DNA of 64,000 nt from Fusobacterium sp. (GTDB taxonomy: Bacteria > Fusobacteriota > Fusobacteriia > Fusobacteriales > Fusobacteriaceae): NCBI RefSeq assembly GCF_032477075.1, contig NZ_JAWDXO010000013.1, positions 1-64,000 on the forward strand. Direction: 5' to 3'. Positions within the stretch are counted from its first letter, which is position 1, and the number at the start of each line of letters is the position of its first letter. A model generated the notes under the pieces. It saw only the letters and a list, made by a program, of their open reading frames with translations. It did no database searches and was not told the DNA's origin. Positions 26,452 to 34,856 of this stretch are shown in pieces. A program made the position numbers and the translations under genes.

Positions 26452-26504
26452 TTTCATTCACCTCTATTTATAAAATATAAAACCATAGTTAACCTTATAC
26501 TAAG

Positions 26505-26533
26505 ATTATATACATATTTATATCAAAATACAA
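26505..26533 (-). promoter_or_regulatory. Promoter of the ferritin-like/VIT1 gene
   Basis: On the minus strand TTGTAT (26528-26533) and TATAAT (26505-26510) are 17 bp apart, about 55 bp before the start codon. The opposite strand of this 262-bp divergent gap must hold the promoter of the secretion operon, but I see no convincing -35/-10 pair for it. Confidence 0.7.
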
Positions 26534-26713
26534 TTTTTATAAAAAAGAATTATTTTTTTATATTGTAGGATAAGTAAAATTAATATTATTGATTTTAGAT
26601 AAAATTTTTTAGAAAAATAGAGGAAAATAGATAAAATAATGGTATACAGTAAAGCGTAAATTTTATTTATACAAAGTATTTTATTATTAATGTTATAAAT
26701 AAGGAAGAAAAAA

Positions 26714-27265
26714 ATGATTAAAAATAAAGGATATACATATTTAAATATAGTTGTTTCAACACTTGTAATATTAAGTTTTATGTATGTAGGAATGATATAT
26801 TATAGAAATTTAAAAGAAAAAAGAGAAGTAGAGGAAGCGAAACAAAAAATAGTCAATATTTTTACTGATTATTCTGTAGAGGCTTTTGACAATGAAAAAT
26901 CATATAATATAAAAATTGATTACCTTCTGAAAAAAATAATAGTATATGAAAATATAGTGAGAGAAAAAGAGAATATAAAATTACCTCTCTCTTTAAAGTA
27001 TGCAACTGTATATAATAAAAAAAATGTAGAAAAATTTGAAGTAAAAATGACGAAAAATGGAAATATAACACCCTCTTTTAGCATATATATTTTTGGATAT
27101 GATGATACAGCTAAATATCGAATATCTTTTTATGGATTTGATATAGTGAAATTTATGAAAATAAACATATATAGAAATATTAAAAATAAAAAAGCTAATT
27201 ATAAAAATATAGTATCTTATCATGAAAAATTTGCTTATGAAGAAGATGGATGGAAAAAGGAGTAG
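26714..27265 (+). CDS. Pseudopilin-like protein, first gene of the T2SS/T4P-like operon
   Basis: The 183-residue protein has a short basic leader ending in G, then YTYLNIVVSTLVILSFMYVG. This is the type IV prepilin pattern of a cleavage site followed by one hydrophobic helix. The conserved Glu at position +5 of mature pilins is Asn here. A missing Glu5 is known for GspK-type tip pseudopilins, so a minor or tip role is possible. The soluble domain is Lys/Tyr/Ile-rich and not recognised. RBS AAGGAAG. The small secreted-protein gene begins 3 bp after it. Confidence 0.72.
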   Translation: MIKNKGYTYLNIVVSTLVILSFMYVGMIYYRNLKEKREVEEAKQKIVNIFTDYSVEAFDNEKSYNIKIDYLLKKIIVYENIVREKENIKLPLSLKYATVYNKKNVEKFEVKMTKNGNITPSFSIYIFGYDDTAKYRISFYGFDIVKFMKINIYRNIKNKKANYKNIVSYHEKFAYEEDGWKKE

Positions 27266-27267
27266 AG

Positions 27268-27444
27268 ATGAAGTTAATATTTATATTAATATTTTTTTTG
27301 GAAATTATTTTAATGCATGGAGAAGAAAAAGAAACAGAGTTGATAAAAGTAAAGGTAAGAATAGGAAGCAGTGAATATATCAGCTATGTACAAATGTCAA
27401 ATAAGAGGGAATCTAAAAATTTTAAAGTATTGAGAGAGATGTGA
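27268..27444 (+). CDS. Small exported protein of the T2SS/T4P-like operon
   Basis: The 58-residue product begins with a signal peptide or TM segment (MKLIFILIFFLEIILMHG), then about 40 charged residues (EEKETELIKVKVRIGSSEY). The ATG at 27268 follows AAAGGAG, while an in-frame ATG six codons upstream overlaps the previous gene. It lies 3 bp after the pseudopilin-like gene and 4 bp before the ATPase gene, so it is part of the operon. I do not recognise a family. It could be an accessory periplasmic factor. Confidence 0.65.
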   Translation: MKLIFILIFFLEIILMHGEEKETELIKVKVRIGSSEYISYVQMSNKRESKNFKVLREM

Positions 27445-27448
27445 TGAA

Positions 27449-29044
27449 GTGAAGAATATAGTTAAAAATATAAAATTTGATAACAATCAAATTTTTTTAG
27501 AAATTTTAAAAGAAAGAGATTTAAGAAAAGAAAGATATATTTTAGATGAAAAACTTTTTAAAAATAAGGCAGTTCAGTATTTTTTAGAAAAAGATTTAAT
27601 AAAAAATAGTTTTTTTCCTTGCTATGCAGACAAAGAAAAGATAATATTAGTAGTTTTTGATAGTTTAAAAAAAGATATCCTAGATATTTTATATATTAAA
27701 TTTAAGTTAAAAGTAATATCATTATTTTGTGATAAAAGAAGTTTTTTAATTGGGATAGAAAAATTTAAAAATATACAAAAATATAGAAATGTTGAAGAAA
27801 TAGAAAATATATTTAAAGAACTTCAGAAAAAAGAAAATAAAAATGAAAAGAATGAAAGTGAGGATATATATAAATCACTTTCAATAGAAAGCCCAATAGT
27901 AGTAAAAGGGCTCAGTGCAATAATAATTCATGGAGTAGAAAGAGAAGCGAGCGATATCCACATGGAACCGAGTAAAGATTATATAAGAATAAGATATAGG
28001 ATAGATGGAATACTGACTGAAACAGAAAAAATATCTCTGGAATTACTATCTCCCATGATTTCGAGATTAAAAATAATATCAAGCTTAGATATTACTGAGA
28101 GAAGAATGCCTCAAGATGGAAGATTTGATTTAGAGATAAGAGGAAAAAAGATAGATTTCAGAGTATCTATAATGCCTGTAATAAATGGAGAAAAAGCTGT
28201 AATAAGAATACTGAACAGAGAGATAATAGAATTTGAGATAGAAAAAATAGGGATGTTAAAGTCTGATTATGATAGATTGTTACTTCAATTAAATAGAAAA
28301 AATGGGATATTTTTAGTTAGTGGTCCTACTGGCTCTGGGAAAAGCAGCACTCTTTATGCTTTGTTAAAGAAACTTAATACAGGAAAAGTTAATATATCTA
28401 CAGTTGAAGATCCTGTGGAATATGAGATAGATGGAATAAACCAGGTACAGTGTAAAAATGATATTGGAAGAAATTTTGCTTCAGTATTAAGAGCATACCT
28501 CAGACAGGATCCAGATATTTTAATGGTAGGAGAAATAAGAGATCATGAAACTGCAGAAATAGCAGTAAAAGCTGCCATTACAGGGCATCTTGTACTTTCA
28601 ACTATTCATACAAATGATTCTGTAGGAGGAATAAACAGACTTTTAAATATTGGAGTAGAACCATATATGGTATCAGCCTCTCTTATAACTATATTGTCTC
28701 AAAGATTAGTACGGAAGCTGTGTCCCAATTGTCAGGAAAAAGATGAAAAGTGGAAAGCTAAAATACAACTTTTAGGTTATGAATATGAAAAATATCAAGA
28801 GAATATATTTTATTTAAGCAAAGGTTGTGAAAAGTGTAACTATACAGGATATAGAGGAAGAACAGCAGTTTTTGAAATATTTGAACTTAATGAAAAAATA
28901 AAAGAGATGATAGAAAAAAGCAGTTCATATCAGGAAATAGAAAGAGAAGCATTAAGTAATGGAATGAAAAAACTGGCAGAAAATGGAATAGAGAAAGCAG
29001 GAATGGGAATAACATCTTTAGATGAAATATTAAGACAATGCTAA
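27449..29044 (+). CDS. gspE: GspE/PilB-type assembly ATPase
   Basis: This cytoplasmic hexameric ATPase powers pilus or pseudopilus extension. The 531-residue product has an N-terminal domain of about 130 residues and Walker A GPTGSGKSS near residue 291. The Asp box follows (VEDPVEYEIDG), then Walker B with VGEIRDHETA and the His box ITGHLVLSTIHTND. A zinc-binding pair CPNC...CEKC lies near residues 424-427 and 459-462. The zinc motif marks GspE/PilB rather than the retraction ATPase PilT. The start is GTG at 27449 with a weak upstream RBS. GspF follows 12 bp later. Confidence 0.93.
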   Translation: MKNIVKNIKFDNNQIFLEILKERDLRKERYILDEKLFKNKAVQYFLEKDLIKNSFFPCYADKEKIILVVFDSLKKDILDILYIKFKLKVISLFCDKRSFLIGIEKFKNIQKYRNVEEIENIFKELQKKENKNEKNESEDIYKSLSIESPIVVKGLSAIIIHGVEREASDIHMEPSKDYIRIRYRIDGILTETEKISLELLSPMISRLKIISSLDITERRMPQDGRFDLEIRGKKIDFRVSIMPVINGEKAVIRILNREIIEFEIEKIGMLKSDYDRLLLQLNRKNGIFLVSGPTGSGKSSTLYALLKKLNTGKVNISTVEDPVEYEIDGINQVQCKNDIGRNFASVLRAYLRQDPDILMVGEIRDHETAEIAVKAAITGHLVLSTIHTNDSVGGINRLLNIGVEPYMVSASLITILSQRLVRKLCPNCQEKDEKWKAKIQLLGYEYEKYQENIFYLSKGCEKCNYTGYRGRTAVFEIFELNEKIKEMIEKSSSYQEIEREALSNGMKKLAENGIEKAGMGITSLDEILRQC

Positions 29045-29056
29045 AAGAGGTAAAAA

Positions 29057-30232
29057 ATGCCGCAATATAAATATATAGCTTATGATATTAAAGGAAGAAA
29101 ATGCAGAGGAAAAAAAGAATTTTTAAATGAAAAAGAATTCAGAAAATTTTTAAAAAGCAAAAGAATGATATTGATTCAATTTGAAATTTTGAAGAAAAAT
29201 AAAAAGATATACCAGGGAGAGATATTATCTTTTACTAGAGAGCTGAAAATAATGCTGGAAAGCAGAATAAGTATAATAGAAGCCTTGAAAATTTTAGGAG
29301 AACAATATGAAAACAGTGCATTTGGAGAAATAATATTTAACATAAAAAAAGATATATTAAATGGAAGTTCCATAGGAGAAGCTTTTAGAGTATATAAAAA
29401 TATCTTTGGAAATTTTTATGTAGATTTATTGTATCTAGGAGAAATATCAGGAAAAATTACTGAAAATTTAGAGAGAATATCAATAAATCTGGAGCTAGAA
29501 AATAAAATAAGAAAAAAGATAATGGAAGCTCTTTTTTATCCTTGTATAGTAATAGTTTTTTCCATAGTAGTGATAATATTTTTAATCCTTTATGTACTTC
29601 CTAATTTTGTGGAGATGTTTAATGAAAGTGGAACAGAGCTTCCTTTCATTACTCAAATTTTGATGAGTACAAGTAAAAATATTTATTATATAGCTCTTTT
29701 ATTTATATGTATATGCATAATAATAATTTTTATAAAAAAGAAAATAAAAAGTAAGATGAGAAATAAATATGATAAATTTATGATGAAAATACCAGTATAC
29801 AGCAATGTTATGATAAAGAATATAATAATAAGATTTTCTAAGAATATGGCATTGATGATGGAATCTGGAATGTTAATAACAGAAATACTTGAACTTATGG
29901 AGGAAAGTTTTGATAATTCTCTTGTAAAAAAAGATATAGAGGATATGAAATACAGTATTATTTCAGGTAAAGGGATAGCAGAAGCCCTTAAACAGCTGGA
30001 AATATACTCAGATAAATATCAAAAGATGGTAATAATAGGAGAAGAAAGTGGAGAATTAGTAAATATGTTTCACAAAATATCTCAGTTATCTCAAGAAGAA
30101 TTAGAAAACTATATAGGAAAAATATTGATTTTAATAGAACCAGTTATGATAATCATATTAGGAATGATAATGGGAACTGTTATTATAGCTATTTATCTTC
30201 CTATATTCAATTTGTCAGATGTAATTAAATAA
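29057..30232 (+). CDS. gspF: GspF/PilC-type inner-membrane platform protein
   Basis: The 391-residue product has two related cytoplasmic helical domains (about 55-170 and 255-370), each followed by TM segments. This is the GspF/PilC duplication. The first repeat carries FTRELKIMLESRISIIEALKI and the second FSKNMALMMESGMLITEILEL. TM segments are visible near 155-190, 205-225 and 365-385. It forms the platform that the GspE ATPase turns to assemble pseudopilins. RBS AGAGG. It lies between gspE and gspG, as in T2SS operons. Confidence 0.93.
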   Translation: MPQYKYIAYDIKGRKCRGKKEFLNEKEFRKFLKSKRMILIQFEILKKNKKIYQGEILSFTRELKIMLESRISIIEALKILGEQYENSAFGEIIFNIKKDILNGSSIGEAFRVYKNIFGNFYVDLLYLGEISGKITENLERISINLELENKIRKKIMEALFYPCIVIVFSIVVIIFLILYVLPNFVEMFNESGTELPFITQILMSTSKNIYYIALLFICICIIIIFIKKKIKSKMRNKYDKFMMKIPVYSNVMIKNIIIRFSKNMALMMESGMLITEILELMEESFDNSLVKKDIEDMKYSIISGKGIAEALKQLEIYSDKYQKMVIIGEESGELVNMFHKISQLSQEELENYIGKILILIEPVMIIILGMIMGTVIIAIYLPIFNLSDVIK

Positions 30233-30257
30233 AATATAAAAACTTGGAGGAGAGCAA

Positions 30258-30734
30258 ATGAAAAATGGAGGATTTACACTGATTGAGCTGATAATAGCTG
30301 TGGCATTAGTTGGAATATTATCAAGCTTGGTGACACCTAAAGTAAGAGTTCAATTGGCAAAAGGAAGGGATACAAAAGCTGTGTCATATTTGGGAGCTAT
30401 GAGAACAGCAGCAGAACTGTATTATATAGAAAAAGGAGAAGCTCCAACTACAGTGGGAGAACCTAGTGAAGCTGATGATAAAAAAGCAATAGAAAATATA
30501 TTGCCTTATTTGGATCCTAAAGCAGAAGCTGTAATAAAAGATGGAAAAATACAGATTGGAGGGAGCAGAAAAGATAAGGATACAAAAATAACTTTTGGAG
30601 GGGAGATGAAATTTACTTTTAAAAGTCCGCAACATGATGAGATTGCTAAAAGAGGAGATGGAGTATATATCTGGTTTGCCCCTACAGAAGATCAAATATA
30701 TGATGTACAGGGAAATAAATGGATAGAATATTAG
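30258..30734 (+). CDS. gspG: Major pseudopilin, GspG-like
   Basis: The 158-residue prepilin has a 5-residue leader with the cleavage site G|FTLIE. Phe1 and Glu5 are present, followed by the hydrophobic helix LIIAVALVGILSSLV. The C-terminal domain has a GspG-like beta region (GVYIWFAPTEDQIYDVQGNKW). It is probably the main subunit of the pseudopilus. GGAGGAG precedes the ATG with good spacing; this is the strongest RBS in the operon, which fits a need for high expression. The prepilin peptidase gene follows 12 bp later. Confidence 0.9.
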   Translation: MKNGGFTLIELIIAVALVGILSSLVTPKVRVQLAKGRDTKAVSYLGAMRTAAELYYIEKGEAPTTVGEPSEADDKKAIENILPYLDPKAEAVIKDGKIQIGGSRKDKDTKITFGGEMKFTFKSPQHDEIAKRGDGVYIWFAPTEDQIYDVQGNKWIEY

Positions 30735-30746
30735 AAGGAGAAAAAT

Positions 30747-31199
30747 ATGGGAAATTTACTTTTAATTCTTCTCCTTATTGTTTCTTTTATAATATTTGTA
30801 ATAGATATAAAAAAATTATATATTCCTAATAGTATTAATATAATATTTTTTATAATTGCTGTTTGTTATAAAGGGATTGATATATATGAAATAGAAAAGG
30901 GAATATTAGGAGCAGGAGTTTACACTCTTCCTCTGCTCTTTTTTTATGGATATGGGTCAGATATTTTAAAAAAAGAGATTATGGGATTTGGAGATATAAA
31001 ACTTGTAGCAGGAATTGGGTACGTTCTTGGTTATAGTAATTTCTATACAGTTTATATTTACTATCTTGAAACTTTTATCATAGCTGCTATTTTTGGAGTA
31101 ATATATATTGTAAAGAAAAAAAACGCAAGAGGAGAAATTGCTTTTTCCCCTTTTCTGCTTTTTTCTTTTTACTGTATTTTATTTATGGAGAAAATATGA
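30747..31199 (+). CDS. Type IV prepilin peptidase (A24), short form
   Basis: This integral-membrane aspartic peptidase removes prepilin leaders. The 150-residue product has the two catalytic Asp motifs: VIDIKKLYIPN near residue 14 and GFGDIK near residue 85, with about five TM segments. It lacks the N-terminal methyltransferase/zinc domain of full-length PilD, as in the shorter CpaA/TadV-like enzymes. It may therefore cut but not methylate pilins. It overlaps the next gene by 4 nt and lies inside the operon, so it probably serves these pseudopilins. Confidence 0.88.
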   Translation: MGNLLLILLLIVSFIIFVIDIKKLYIPNSINIIFFIIAVCYKGIDIYEIEKGILGAGVYTLPLLFFYGYGSDILKKEIMGFGDIKLVAGIGYVLGYSNFYTVYIYYLETFIIAAIFGVIYIVKKKNARGEIAFSPFLLFSFYCILFMEKI

Positions 31200-31633
31200 A
31201 AAATAGAGCTTTTTCTTTTATAGAGGTAATTGTGTCTATGAGCTTGTTTTTAATAACTATATTTCCTATTATGGAACTTAATAGAGAAATGTTAAAGATA
31301 AACAGAAAGTATATGGAGATAGAGCAAAGTGAGAAAAACTTCCATTTATTAGAAAAAAATATAGTATCAAAGGGGTATAAATTTTTATCTTCAAATTTAG
31401 GAAACTATGAATATACAATTGGAAAAAATCAAAATATAAATTATATTTTTGGAGATATAAAATTTTTATATGAAAATAATAAAGATGAAAAAATATTACT
31501 TTTTATAAATAAAACAATATTTAGTGATGAAATTGAGCAGAATAATTTTGTGGTTTTGAAAGTGGAGTTTCACAGTAAAAATAGGATATTTAAAAAAGAG
31601 AAATTAATATCGGAATATGATGAATATTATTAG
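31196..31633 (+). CDS. Minor pseudopilin, GspI-like
   Basis: The 145-residue prepilin begins MKNRAFSFIEVIVSMSLFL. Glu5 is kept, but the residue before the cleavage site is Ala, not the usual Gly. Ala at this position is tolerated by some prepilin peptidases. A globular domain of about 110 residues with no recognised fold follows. It overlaps the peptidase gene by 4 nt. It is assigned as GspI-like from position and the FIEV pattern. Confidence 0.78.
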   Translation: MKNRAFSFIEVIVSMSLFLITIFPIMELNREMLKINRKYMEIEQSEKNFHLLEKNIVSKGYKFLSSNLGNYEYTIGKNQNINYIFGDIKFLYENNKDEKILLFINKTIFSDEIEQNNFVVLKVEFHSKNRIFKKEKLISEYDEYY

Positions 31634-31640
31634 GAGAAAA

Positions 31641-32243
31641 ATGTATAATAAAAAAATAAGAGGAGTTACTCTTTTGGAAACAATGATTTCTATGGGGATA
31701 ATGGGAATATTTCTGCTTCTTTCTTTCCCTGTTACGAAAATTATTTATAAAACAGAAAATTTTTTTGTAAGTGAAAGAAATGCTGCAAGAAACAGTTCAA
31801 GAATAATAGAAATTATTGAAAAGGATATAAAAGAAAGTTGCTTTGGCAATAAAGAATATATTGGAAAAGAGTATTTGAATAATGGAAAGGAAATATTTGA
31901 AAATTTAGGTTATATCAGAAACCCATTGAGAGAAGAATTTTTCAGAGAAAAAATGGAAAAAGGGAATATGCTGTTTTTAGAGATACCATTTGTCAAAGAT
32001 AATAAAGTTTCTTCTAAATATATTATTTATAGATTTTATACTGGAAGTTTGCAAATTATAAGATGCAGTTTATTTAATGGAAATATTTTTGTAGAAGATA
32101 CAGAAGATATATTGGAAGAAGTAGATGGATATTTTGAGAGAGATAAAAAAGGGATAGTAATAAATTTACAAATAAGAGGTAGTAAAGAAAAAATAAAAAA
32201 AACATTGAAAGGTTATGAACTTATAGGAAAAAAATATGAATAA
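31641..32243 (+). CDS. Minor pseudopilin, GspJ-like
   Basis: The 200-residue prepilin has the site RG|VTLLETMISMGIMGIFLLL, with Glu at +6 in strict counting because of VTLLE. The C-terminal domain is rich in beta segments. The ATG at 31641 follows TAGGAG, which overlaps the previous stop. An upstream in-frame ATG at 31617 would overlap the previous gene and is less likely. In T2SS operons GspJ follows GspI, and this order is kept here. It overlaps the next gene by 8 nt. Confidence 0.76.
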   Translation: MYNKKIRGVTLLETMISMGIMGIFLLLSFPVTKIIYKTENFFVSERNAARNSSRIIEIIEKDIKESCFGNKEYIGKEYLNNGKEIFENLGYIRNPLREEFFREKMEKGNMLFLEIPFVKDNKVSSKYIIYRFYTGSLQIIRCSLFNGNIFVEDTEDILEEVDGYFERDKKGIVINLQIRGSKEKIKKTLKGYELIGKKYE

Positions 32244-32823
32244 AAAAGCTTTTTTAATTTTAATAACAATCTTTTTAATAACCTTTATAATGGGGAGTTT
32301 TCTTGTGGGATACAGAATGACTTACACTAGAGGAAAAAAATTAATAAGCAGACTTAATGGTTTAAAAATTAAGGAGAAAAAAGAGATTTTAGATACTTTA
32401 GCTTATCATGAACTATATAAAATAGATAAATATATAAAGGAAGATAAGTATGAAAGCAGTATAGATTTTTTTGCTAAAAATAATGATAAAAAAAAGGTAT
32501 GGATGAAAAGAAAAGATGAAGCACTTCAACCAAGCTATGGAGGATATACTTTAAAGAAATTTGTATACAACGATTCTGAAGAAATTTATCCTAAAAATAC
32601 AACTGGAATATATGAGAGAATATTGAATAAACTGCAAAGTCACTTTGTAGAGAAAAGAAAATTCACAGCAAGAATGGAAAAAAAGATAAAATCTGATGAA
32701 CTTGATATGGAAATAGTATTTACTGCTGTAATAAATATAGAATATGAATTTGGAAATAGTGATATAAATAGAGCAGATGCAGAGTATGTAAAGGAGTTTG
32801 TGATATCAGAAAATGTTCAATAA
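32236..32823 (+). CDS. Possible GspK-like/tip pseudopilin or membrane-anchored component
   Basis: The 195-residue protein has a short basic N-terminus (MNKKA), then a hydrophobic helix FLILITIFLITFIMGSFLVG, and an Arg/Lys-rich soluble part. The helix resembles prepilin helices but has no Glu5, as in GspK. The position after gspI- and gspJ-like genes fits GspK, although it is shorter than typical GspK. It overlaps both neighbours (8 and 11 nt), so translation is probably coupled. The GspK assignment is by context. Confidence 0.65.
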   Translation: MNKKAFLILITIFLITFIMGSFLVGYRMTYTRGKKLISRLNGLKIKEKKEILDTLAYHELYKIDKYIKEDKYESSIDFFAKNNDKKKVWMKRKDEALQPSYGGYTLKKFVYNDSEEIYPKNTTGIYERILNKLQSHFVEKRKFTARMEKKIKSDELDMEIVFTAVINIEYEFGNSDINRADAEYVKEFVISENVQ

Positions 32824-34036
32824 TTTTTTTAAAAGAGAAAAGGATATCTTTTTTTCCTTAGAGGATATAAAAAATATAAAGAGGGGAATTTTAGTACTTG
32901 AAAGTGAATATTTTGAAATAATTAAAATCATATTAGAAGAGGACTTAGATGAGCGAGAACGAGAGTATGAAATAGAAGAACAGTTAGAGAATAGAATAAT
33001 AAATTATGAGGCAGTAGATTATGTAGAAAAAGAAATTTTTTTGGAAAAGAAAGATGGAACAGAAGAAATTCTTATAATACTTATCAGAAGAGAAAAGATA
33101 TATGAGATAGCAGATAGAGTAAGAGAAAAAAATATAGAACTTAAAGGAATAATACCAGTTTTTCTTTTAAAGTATCTTTCAGATGAAGAGAAAAAAAATG
33201 AGATTTTCCTGGATATGGGAATAAGCAGAACTTCAGCTGTAGCCTTTAAAGATAATAAATTAAAAGACATAGTGACTATAGATATAGAAAAAGATGAGGC
33301 ACTTTATTCTCAAGAAGAGTTTGATGAACTATTAGAAAGAATAACTTTTTCTATTGAAGAAGAAAATTTTGATAATATAGAAAAAATAACTATTTATGAA
33401 AAAGATAGAGAATTAGAAAATTTTATAGAAAAAAGTGAACTTTATAGAAAAGAAACAGTGGTAGAAAACTGGAAAAATTATGAAATAACTTTTAATAAAA
33501 GTTTTGATTTTATTCCATTAGAATATAAAAAGAGAATGGAACAGAGAAAATATATAAAATATGGGTTAACCATTTTAGCAATGGCTTTAATCATAGAATT
33601 TTTTTTGTTTTTCTTTTTTACAAGTGTAAGAAATAATGAAATGGAAAGTATAGAAAATTTAGAAATAGATTTAGGGAATATAAAAGAAAGAATAGAAAAA
33701 AGTAGACAGGAAATAAAAAAAATTGAAAATTTTAAAGATAAAAAAAGCAAATTAATGAAAAAAATGGATTTTGGAAGATTTAAAATGTATGAAATACTTG
33801 AAGAATTAAAAAAATGTAAATCATCACAAATATATTTTGATGGAATAGAATATGATGGAAAAAATACATTGAAAATAATTGGAAAAGCAGCAGCAGAAAA
33901 AGAAATCTATGAATTTGAAAAAAATATTCTGAAAAATAATAATTTTTTTTATTTAAATCATGATTATATAAAAAAGCAGGAATATGGTTATGAATTTCAA
34001 ATGGATATAGGAGTAAAAAATGAAGGGAATAAATAA
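32813..34036 (+). CDS. GspL / PilM-PilN-like assembly platform protein
   Basis: The 407-residue protein has a cytoplasmic N-terminal domain (about 1-230) resembling the actin-like PilM/GspL fold (EIFLDMGISRTSAVAFKDNKL near residue 124). One TM segment follows (about 246-268), then a periplasmic coiled coil and a small alpha-beta domain (about 270-400) as in PilN/GspL. It is therefore a PilM-PilN fusion in effect, which is the GspL layout. It would link the GspE ATPase to the periplasmic parts. It overlaps the previous gene by 11 nt and the next by 17 nt. Confidence 0.72.
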   Translation: MFNNFFKREKDIFFSLEDIKNIKRGILVLESEYFEIIKIILEEDLDEREREYEIEEQLENRIINYEAVDYVEKEIFLEKKDGTEEILIILIRREKIYEIADRVREKNIELKGIIPVFLLKYLSDEEKKNEIFLDMGISRTSAVAFKDNKLKDIVTIDIEKDEALYSQEEFDELLERITFSIEEENFDNIEKITIYEKDRELENFIEKSELYRKETVVENWKNYEITFNKSFDFIPLEYKKRMEQRKYIKYGLTILAMALIIEFFLFFFFTSVRNNEMESIENLEIDLGNIKERIEKSRQEIKKIENFKDKKSKLMKKMDFGRFKMYEILEELKKCKSSQIYFDGIEYDGKNTLKIIGKAAAEKEIYEFEKNILKNNNFFYLNHDYIKKQEYGYEFQMDIGVKNEGNK

Positions 34037-34829
34037 TCTTCAGTTTACAGAATGGAAGGAAAAAGGAATAGCTTTTATTTTTATTGGACTTTGGATGGTA
34101 TTTACTTACAAACTTATAATAGAACCATATAATGAAATTCAAAATAAAAAAAAGCAAAAATTATCATTAGAAGTTAAAGTAAAAAAAGCTGAAAAAGAAT
34201 TAGGAGAAACAGAAAAAATATATCAAAAAAAATTTGAGGAAAATAAAAAAGAAAAAGCTGAATATGAAATATATGAGAAAACTCTTTTAGAAAGAGGGTT
34301 TCAAAATTCTGGAAAAATGGAAGAATACATATATCAAAAATCAAAGAAAAATAGAATAACTACAGAAATTATAGGGAGTATAGAAAAAAGTGGAACTACA
34401 GAGAAGGAGAGTAAAGGAAGAGTATATGTTCCCTATTCTATAACTGGAGAAGAAAAAAATATTTTAAATTGGGTTGAAGAAATTGAAAATTCAGAAAAAC
34501 TGGTATCATTCACAGATACTCCTTTTCAGTTTTATAAAAATGAAAATAATATAATAAAAATCAATTTGAAGATATCTGGCTATATTCTTAATGATACACC
34601 TAAAGAAAAAAATGAGAAAATTACTGAAAAAGAAAAAATTTTTTATGCTTATAATGAAAAAGAAATAATGGCAGAAAAAAATATAGTTGAAATAAATGGA
34701 AAAGTGTATATGATTATAAAATTTAAGAGTGGAAAAAGAAAAATATTTACTCATGGAGAGGAAATAAGAAAAGATAATAAGCAATATATATTAAAGATAG
34801 AAGATGATGAATTGTATTTAGAAAAATAA
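34020..34829 (+). CDS. PilO/GspM-like protein with a C-terminal PilP/GspC-like segment
   Basis: The 269-residue protein has one N-terminal TM segment (about 15-33), a coiled coil (about 35-95), a PilO-like alpha-beta domain (about 95-195), and an extra C-terminal stretch (about 210-269). That stretch (MAEKNIVEINGKVYMIIKF...EEIRKDNKQYILKIEDDELYLEK) resembles the small beta domain of PilP or GspC that contacts secretins. No separate gspC/pilP gene is seen, so a fusion is plausible. It overlaps the GspL-like gene by 17 nt and precedes the secretin gene. Confidence 0.68.
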   Translation: MKGINNLQFTEWKEKGIAFIFIGLWMVFTYKLIIEPYNEIQNKKKQKLSLEVKVKKAEKELGETEKIYQKKFEENKKEKAEYEIYEKTLLERGFQNSGKMEEYIYQKSKKNRITTEIIGSIEKSGTTEKESKGRVYVPYSITGEEKNILNWVEEIENSEKLVSFTDTPFQFYKNENNIIKINLKISGYILNDTPKEKNEKITEKEKIFYAYNEKEIMAEKNIVEINGKVYMIIKFKSGKRKIFTHGEEIRKDNKQYILKIEDDELYLEK

Positions 34830-34856
34830 GACTTAGAAAATAAATGGGGAGAAAGT

